Assembly (NCBI RefSeq): GCF_000247695.1
Contig: NW_004624734.1
Span: 7,179,569 to 7,243,568, forward strand
Reading direction: 5' to 3'
Length of the DNA stretch: 64,000 nt
From: Heterocephalus glaber
Taxonomy: Eukaryota; Chordata; Mammalia; Rodentia; Bathyergidae
In this document: positions 57,800 through 64,000 of the stretch, one piece after another
Layout of the letters: every line of letters begins with the position of its first letter
Position numbering within the stretch: position 1 is the first letter of the stretch
Program-made: the position numbers and the translations under genes
Notes under the pieces: model-generated
Seen by the model: the letters and a program-made list of their open reading frames with translations, nothing else
Databases searched by the model: none
Told to the model about the DNA's origin: nothing

Positions 57800-60700
57800 A
57801 AACTGAGTAGCTGGAACAAGATGTCTGGTGGACAGGCGGCACCCCCAGCCTGGAGTCTCAGACCTTTAGGAATTCAGGAAACTGTCCAAGGTGATCGGCT
57901 GCCCCGAAATAGGCAGCCCTGGCTGGAGGCTGCGCCTAAGATGGTCCGGTCAGGACTGCTACTTGTGAGCTGCAGGAGCCGCTTGGCAGCTTTTTAGATA
58001 AGTGGAACATAGAAATAGAAGTGAAAGAGGAAACTGTTCCCCAGGTCCACAGCCGCTGCACAGGTCTGAAGCTGCAACCTGGAGAGCAGACGCAGGGGCA
58101 TCCGGGGGTGGTGGGCACTTTTGTGGCACCGAACGAAGTGAAGTTCCATCAGACGTGCTTGTGTCCAGACTCTAAGCTGTATCTCTAAGAGGCTTGGCTG
58201 TTTGTCGTCAGACCTCCACGGGGTGGGTGTTCAAAAGAAAGAGAAAAAGAGAAGCAAAAGAAAAAGAAGGAACCTCGCTGGGTGATGGCAGGGAGTTGCT
58301 CCGGGAGGCCTGGAGGGGGCCTCGGAGCTGAAGAGAGCCTGGCATGGTGTCCAGCCTGGCTCCGAATCCTGCTCAGTGTCCAGGTTACACCTGACACACT
58401 GGGTCAGAGAAGGGGACGGGCTCCGTTCATTCACTCGCTTTCATTCACTCATTCATTCCGCAATGGGGCATGGTCTGCACTCCAGGGTAACAAAGGCTCA
58501 TGTAGTGGGCAGCATGGACCAGGTCCTCCCTGCAATGGGCACATGTTCTCCGGGATGGAGAGAGTGGAGCAAAAGAGGTCAATGACAGATGCATGTATGA
58601 TTGCATAAAGGAACAAGCCAGGGAGCATGACAGAGAATAACAGAGGAAGAGGAGAGGGCCAAGCATGAGAAGGCATCTCCCAAAGTGACATTCAAGCAGA
58701 GCTGGAGCCTATGTATGAGTTGAATTTTGAGGAAGGGTGGGAGGGGATTCCAGCAGAGACCGGCATGTGCAAAGGCCCTGCTGTGGGACAGAGCCTGCTG
58801 TGTGCGAGGAACTAGGACAGAAATGTGCCATGCTCTTCCACTTCACTTAGCCTCAGTTTATTCATCTGTAAGATGGGACCAATAACACTTACTTTTGGTG
58901 AGGATTAGATGGAGTACTGTTTATACAGCATCTGGCAAGTCCTTCCTCAATAATGCCTTGGGAGGGGGCCCACGGAGAGCAAGGTTTCTGCTCTCCAGTC
59001 TTGCAGCCCAGGGGAGCCCGAGTAAACTTGCACCACCCCAGAACAGGCTCTGATCCCCTAAGAGACGCGGGGGGCTTCTGCCTCTAGGTTTTCAGGCATT
59101 CAGGGATCCAGGGCATGGTGACCACAGAACTTTATAGACCCTGCGCTGCTGAGGAAGAATCGGAGGCCCAGGAAGGTGGAGATCTGCTTGAGGGGACTTG
59201 GCCAGCTGCTCAGGGCTGCCTGGCAGCTGTGCAGCCTCTGTCCCCGCTTCCCCTCGCCACTCCGGCATGGTGGTTATCGGCTCCCTGATAGCTGCTGGCA
59301 TCAGAATGGCTTCTGTGGAGCAAGTTGATACATAGATGATTCTCACACTGCAGGAGGGGCCAGGCTGTGTCGAAAGATAGGCTAGCCTAAAGGACAGGAG
59401 ATCACGTCCCCCATATGTCCCTAAGGACCTCCAGAGGCAGCTGTCACCGTGGGAGCAGGGCGCGGGTGTGGCCAGGGAAGCTGGGAGTACAAGTCTGAGT
59501 TATCTGCAGATTAGGGCTGAGGGCAGTGCCTGCTGAGTCAGGGACCCCAGATGCAGGAGGCTGCAGCACAGAAATGGAGAGCCCAGGGGTGTGGCGGGGT
59601 GGGACGGGCAGTGGTTTGGAAAAAGGCAGGAGAATCAGAAGCAGATCTGAGTCCAGGCTCAGCCACAGACAGCAAGTGATTCAACCCCCGGCCAAGCCTC
59701 GGTTACCCAACCATAAAATGGGGGACGACCTGGGCCAGGCACGGCCGAAGGACCCGGATGGCAAAGGGAGCCGGTGCCTAGCAGAGGGTGTGGCTGGCGA
59801 CCGCAGAGGCGGCCCATTTGCCTCCCAGTGCCCAGAGGTTCTGCAGACAGAGTGCTCTCAATGAGCCTCCTGCTCTTGCCCCTGTGCTCTCCGGAGGCCG
59901 GGGCTGGGAGGGTGACCCGCCTGAGCCGCGCAGCTCCGCACAGATGGGACAGGCCCTCAGCCCCAGTCTGCCTGACCCCGGGGCCCTGACTAGTACCAGC
60001 ACCGCCCCTCGTGGGCCACGCTGCAGCCATTTCCAGTGCTGTGGCTTGGGGCCCTCTGGGGTTTGGGTTGGTGTGCGTCCTGTGGCCATGGCAGGCTCTC
60101 ATGGGAGCTCCTGCCAGGCTCACAGCGGAGTGGGTGTGAAACTGCGGAAACTGGTGTTGGCTGGGGCTTTGCCCAGATGCTGCCCGCCGACGCCCCAGCT
60201 CCATAGCATGCGCTCCATAGCAGGCACCTCTTTCGCGGTGGTGGGCTCACCCCAGCCCCCCTCGGTGTTGGCCCTGCCGCGACTCCATCTCCTAGGTGGG
60301 AAGGCGACTCTGGAAGTACTGAATTCCCCAAAGCACGGTGGGCTGGGATGCGAGCCCGGGCAGCTGGCTGCAGAGCAAGCTCCTCACCACTAAGGGACTT
60401 GGGTGCTGGAGGACTTTGGGCTGAAGCCAGATGGGGCAACACGGACAGGGGAAGGTCCTGGGCAGAAGAGGTGCTGGGAGGCAGAGGGGAGGAGACACTG
60501 AAGGGCCAGGAGGAGGGGAGTCCACCCCAGGAGCCCCAGAGGGATGTCAGCCAGTCTCAGCCTGCAGCTGGAGTCCAGGGTCAAGGTGGAGCAGGCAGGG
60601 GAGTTTCCTCCAGAGCCTCCCCCTTTGGCTTGAGGCAGCGCCTTCTCGGGGCCACCACAGATCTTCCCTCTGTGTGTCTCTGAGTCCCAACTTCTTTTTT

Positions 60701-61516
60701 TTTTTTTATGAGGACACCAGTCCGGTGGATGAGGGCCCACCCAGCAGCCTCAAGTTCACTCAATTCGCTTTTTTAAAGGCTCTGTCCCCAAATGCAGTCC
60801 CGTGGTGAGATGTCAGGGTGAGGATTTCAGTGCAGGAAGGAACTCTGAAGGACACTTTGCAGCCCCTAGCAGAAGAGGGGGGCAGTTGAGATGTACACAT
60901 GAAAAGGCAGAGCTTCTCAGGAGGGGACAGTGTCCCTGGTGAGGGACAGGAGTGGCCCGGAGCAGCCCCAGGGGAAGAGGCAGGGCCGTGCACACCCTGG
61001 TCCTCTGCCTGCTGCAGCGTAGCTGCTCACTGTGTGCTCAGTGGGTTTCCCAGGACAAAGCCAGTGGTGCTGAGGCCCCAGGGGAGAAGCTGGGAGCACA
61101 AGGCCTTGCCAAGGGCTGGCCCAGGACAGAAGGGAAGGGGGGAGGCCATGCTGGGCTGCAGTGTCTCACTGTCTGGTGACCTCAGGGATGAGGACAGGGC
61201 AGAGCCCAGAGCCCACCCATCCCAGGCCACTCAGAATAAAGGACTCCTGCCCGGCAGCCAGTCCCCTGCTGCAGGTGTCCGTCTCCTCTGTCTTCTTTCC
61301 CTCCCCACCGTAGATATCCCCATCCCAAGCCTCTGTCTCCCAGCTTCTGCTGTTGTCCACAGACACTCACTTGAAACCCCCTGGAGCCATCACTCCTCCT
61401 GGAGGCTGCATGGACCACCCTCCATGATGGCTGACACAGGGGCACCTAGCTTGCCTGAGTGTCCTCCTCCCTTGGCCCGCACCCTCCCTGAGATCGCCTT
61501 CCCTCTGTCCCTTTAG
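57800..61516. other. GC-rich region upstream of SERPINA5, no gene recognised
   Basis: Several frames of 150-205 codons overlap on both strands, as expected in GC-rich DNA. The part at 60,705-60,800 is a fragment of the old repeat also seen at 51.7-52.2 kb. The SERPINA5 promoter should lie here. No serpin exon motif is seen. Confidence 0.6.
61235..61274 (+). promoter_or_regulatory. Candidate SERPINA5 core promoter and 5' exon end
   Basis: An AATAAAGG TATA-like sequence at 61235-61242 is followed about 30 nt later by GCTGCAG and a GTGTCC sequence that could be the donor of a short untranslated first exon, 240 nt upstream of the coding exon acceptor. The words are seen; the role is a guess. An upstream exon farther away is equally possible. 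Confidence 0.2.
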
Positions 61517-61531
61517 GACCAGGCAGCCTCC

Positions 61532-62117
61532 ATGCAGCTCTTTCTGCTCCTGTGCCTGGCACTCCTCAGCCCCCGGGGGTCCACCTCCCGCCGCTTCAGG
61601 GCTCAGAAGAAGCAGCCCAAGGAGCCCAGAACTGGGGACTTTGCCTTCGAACTCTACAGGGCCTTGGCTTCCACCTCCCCAGGCCAGAACGTCTTCTTCT
61701 CCCCACTGAGTGTGTCCACGATCCTGGCCATTCTGTCCATGGGGGCCAGGGGCAACACCCAGGCACAGATCCTGGAGGCCCTGGGCTTCGACCCCCGGCA
61801 CCAAGCAATTGCTCAGTTCCACTACAGCTTCCGGCATCTGCTGATGAGGCTCATAAGGCCCAGAAATGGCTTCGAGCTGAACCTCGGCAATGCCCTTTTC
61901 ATCGACAAGGGGCTGGTCATCTACAACATCTTCCGGCTTATCATAATGGCCACATACCTGGCCGACACTTATTCCACCAACTTTGGGGACCCTGCAGGGG
62001 CCCAGAAGCAGATCAATGACTATCTGGCCAGGCAAACCCAGGGCAAGATTGTGGACCTCATCCAGAGCCTCGACAGCACCAACGTCATGGTGATGGTGAA
62101 TTACATTTTCCTTAAAG
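61532..62117 (+). CDS. SERPINA5: SERPINA5 coding exon 1
   Basis: The exon encodes residues 1-195 and the first base of codon 196. The ATG follows a pyrimidine-rich acceptor (CCCTTTAG ending at 61516), leaving 15 nt of 5' UTR. The donor is GTGAGG at 62118. Signal peptide, helix A (FAFELYRALAS), FFSPLSVS and the NDYLARQTQGKIVDLI helix are all intact. The stretch around residues 126-137 (VIYNIFRLIIMA) is hydrophobic and unlike the human helix. Confidence 0.94.
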
Positions 62118-63984
62118 GTGAGGCTCCTGGGCTCAAACCAGAACTTCCTTTCTCTTTTCTGCTGCTTTGATCAAAACAATACCCAGTCCCTCCCAATGAA
62201 AGGAGAGGAGATCGCATCCTTTCTAGGCCCTGTTGATGTTAATAAAGCAGCAAGAAACCACAGGTAAGATAGCGGCCACCTGCTACATATGGTGTTGGCA
62301 CAGAACCTGGAGACCCTTTTCTCCACTGGGGAGGAGCTGGCCCTGTCTGGGGGAAGCAGGAGTCTGCTGAGGCCACCATGTTGAAGACACTGATGTCACT
62401 CTAGGCAGGAGCATAGACCTGGGAGAGGTAGGAGGCACTCACAACCCCTCCCTTGCCCCCAACCTTTGCCCCTCTGCCCCCTAAGGGCTGCCTTTCAGCC
62501 AGGCTGTCCCGACAGGCACTGGTTCTTCTACAGGGCTTTTTCTCCCTGCTCCTCAGTGAGAGCGACCTCGTCCATCTCTCCCTGACATTCCCTGTGGGTT
62601 TCCTTGCTCCCGTGTCTGCTTCTCCTTCCAGAACTGAGCCCCCAGGGGCCCTGTGTGCACCTTTCTGAGGTGGGGATGGAGGAAGAGGGGAAGGAAGAAG
62701 AGAAAAAGGAAGGGGGTTAAACCCTTAACACTGCCTCCTCTCCCTCAGTCACAGAGGACTAGCATCTCAGTCCAAATTTGGGACGCACTAACGAAATACC
62801 AGAAACTGGATGGCTTATAACAACGAAAATGTATTTTTACCATTCTGGATGCTGGAAAGTTTAGTTTCAACCACAGATTCGGCATCTATGGAGGCCAAAT
62901 TCCCTGATTCATGGCTAGCACTACCCACATCCTCCTCTGGTGGAAAGAGAACACAAGGTCCCTGGGGCCTGACCCTTTTATAAGGGCACTAATCCCATCG
63001 GGGGGCTCCACTCTCACCTTCTAATCCCCTCCCAAAGGCCTCACCTCCTCACACTATTGCCTTGGGAGCTGGAATATCAGCCAATGGATCTGGGGAGGGA
63101 GAGAGCACAAACAGACCATAGCAGTGAGTGTGGAGCTTGGGTGACGGTCCAGGGCTGACCCCACGGCAACAGGCCCCAGAGATGGGGGGATCGACCCTTG
63201 ACCAGGATGAAGAATGTAGAAGCAGCTGCTTGCAGTGCTTGGAAGAGAAGCAGTTACAGGAAGCAGCTAGGAAAGGAAGCACAAGCCAAGACCTCCCAAC
63301 AGTGAAGAGCATGTATTTCCAGGGCCTTTCAACTTCTTTCCCAAGCTTAGCTCAGAGTCCGATGTTGGGAACAGGGCGAACTTGGCAGTGATCAGGTAGG
63401 ATTCTCTGCCATCCATATTTTTACAACCCTCTCTCTTAGATGCCTGGCCTTACCTACTATCAAAGAACCAAAGAGCTTGTAGGGGTCAAGGGTCTCTGAA
63501 GACCTGAAATCCAGACTTCTTGTTTTGTAAGACAGAAAGGCAGGAAAGGGCCCAGCCTTGGCAGCTGAGGGCTTAGATGATGCATGCAGCTGAGACCATT
63601 CCAAAGGCGAAGCTCTCTGTGATTCTGCTCAAGGTCTGCCTCTGCACCTGCAGCTGAGTATTTCTCCTTCTTACGTGTTTCTCTTCCTCTCCTCAACCCA
63701 TGTTCCTCTTTAGCTAAGTGGGAGATCGGCTTCAACAACAAAACAACTCAAAATCAGGACTTCTACGTGACCCCGGAGAAGAAGGTGCAGGTGCCCATGA
63801 TGAACCATGAGGATCAGTATTTCTACTTCCTGGACAAGGACCTCTCCTGCACTGTAGTGGGGATCCCCTATGAAGGCAATGTCACCGCCTACTTCATTTT
63901 ACCCAGCAGTGGCAAGATGGAGCAGGTGGAGAATAGCCTGAACAAGGAAACCCTGAGGAAGTGGACTCAGACAATGAGGAGGAG
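61532..63984 (+). CDS. SERPINA5: SERPINA5 (protein C inhibitor), 5' part, truncated by the window edge
   Basis: Seen: coding exons 61532-62117 and 63714-63984, with GT/AG borders and phases 1 and 2, giving the first 285 residues plus two bases. The start MQLFLLLCLALLSP is almost the human protein C inhibitor signal peptide. Then come a basic N-terminal segment (RRFRAQKKQ), LYRALAS, FFSPLSVS, QKQINDYLARQTQGKIVDL and, in exon 2, QDFYVTPEKKVQVPMM. The basic run at helix H (TMRRR) corresponds to the heparin-binding region of the human protein. Known: SERPINA5 is a secreted, heparin-stimulated inhibitor of activated protein C and other serine proteases. The N-terminal segment is about 14 residues shorter than human, and residues about 120-140 diverge strongly. 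The reactive centre lies outside the window. Kallistatin (SERPINA4) is excluded by the signal peptide and core motifs. Confidence 0.95.
62118..63713 (+). other. SERPINA5 intron after coding exon 1
   Basis: The intron holds a MaLR-type LTR in antisense orientation at about 62,770-63,122 and purine-rich sequence near 62,675-62,720. No other exon-like sequence is recognised. Confidence 0.85.
62770..63122 (-). mobile_element. MaLR-type LTR, antisense, in the SERPINA5 intron
   Basis: The plus strand has ATACCAGAAACTGGATGGCT, TTTTATAAGGGCACTAATCC and CTCCCAAAGGCCTCACCTCC, the reverse of an MLT1/MST-class LTR. It ends near GACCATAGCA. Confidence 0.65.
63714..63984 (+). CDS. SERPINA5: SERPINA5 coding exon 2
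   Basis: This 271-nt exon starts after CTCTTTAG and encodes AKWEIGFNNKTTQ onwards to the basic TMRRR cluster, ending before GTACTC at 63985 in phase 2. Two N-glycosylation sequons are visible, NKT and NVT; the second sits where human has NAT. The remaining two coding exons lie beyond the window. Confidence 0.94.
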
Positions 63985-64000
63985 GTACTCTCAGACCACT

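Noticed and set aside
59659..60393. Overlapping 150-201-codon frames on both strands
   Set aside because: GC-rich sequence with few stops; frames conflict, and no splice-compatible neighbours or domains are seen.
61367..62035. 222-codon open frame on the minus strand
   Set aside because: Antisense shadow of SERPINA5 coding exon 1.

Overview
The window is a nuclear genome segment from a rodent. It carries ID-type SINEs (tRNA-like heads with A and B boxes, followed by a GGTACC plus poly-A tail), B1 monomers and fused B1-ID dimers. The dimers and this ID variant point away from mouse and rat and towards a squirrel- or beaver-related lineage, but the species cannot be fixed from this sequence. 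Only two genes are supported by full exon structure, and both belong to the clade A serpin cluster (human 14q32.13 equivalent).

Layout: 1-11.65 kb is the 3' flank of SERPINA12, made of SINEs, old LINE pieces, a DNA-transposon fossil and an LTR. SERPINA12 (vaspin) occupies 11,678-19,440 on the minus strand with four coding exons that join into an intact 416-residue serpin. From 19.5 to 61.5 kb no intact gene is visible. This stretch holds old L1 fragments (27.2-28.1 and 46.74-48.05 kb), microsatellites, a proviral ERV (39,066-46,734), MER5-like DNA transposons, MaLR-type LTRs and a small inverted duplication. SERPINA5 (protein C inhibitor) begins at 61,532 on the plus strand; its first two coding exons are present and the gene runs off the right edge. 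Human has SERPINA4 (kallistatin) between these two genes; I see no SERPINA4 exon here.

The most striking object is the ERV. It has two related LTRs of about 435-445 bp, a matching 4-bp flanking repeat (ATTC), a polypurine tract and a decayed class I pol, but no visible protease or env. Where the rest of gag and protease should lie, between a possible gag matrix remnant and reverse transcriptase, there are about 1.2-1.3 kb that translate, with frameshifts and stops, as the coiled-coil rod of the host cytolinker plectin (PLEC). Two plectin rod blocks are present, in the reverse of their order in plectin. The layout resembles the gag-onc architecture of acutely transforming retroviruses, but with a cytoskeletal gene and now fossilised. 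I propose it as an ancient retroviral transduction of a host gene; plectin identity rests on recalled family sequence and should be confirmed by alignment.

The two serpins are divergently oriented secreted protease inhibitors or inhibitor-like proteins. No operon-like or RNA-gene features are seen; the tRNA-like sequences are SINEs.
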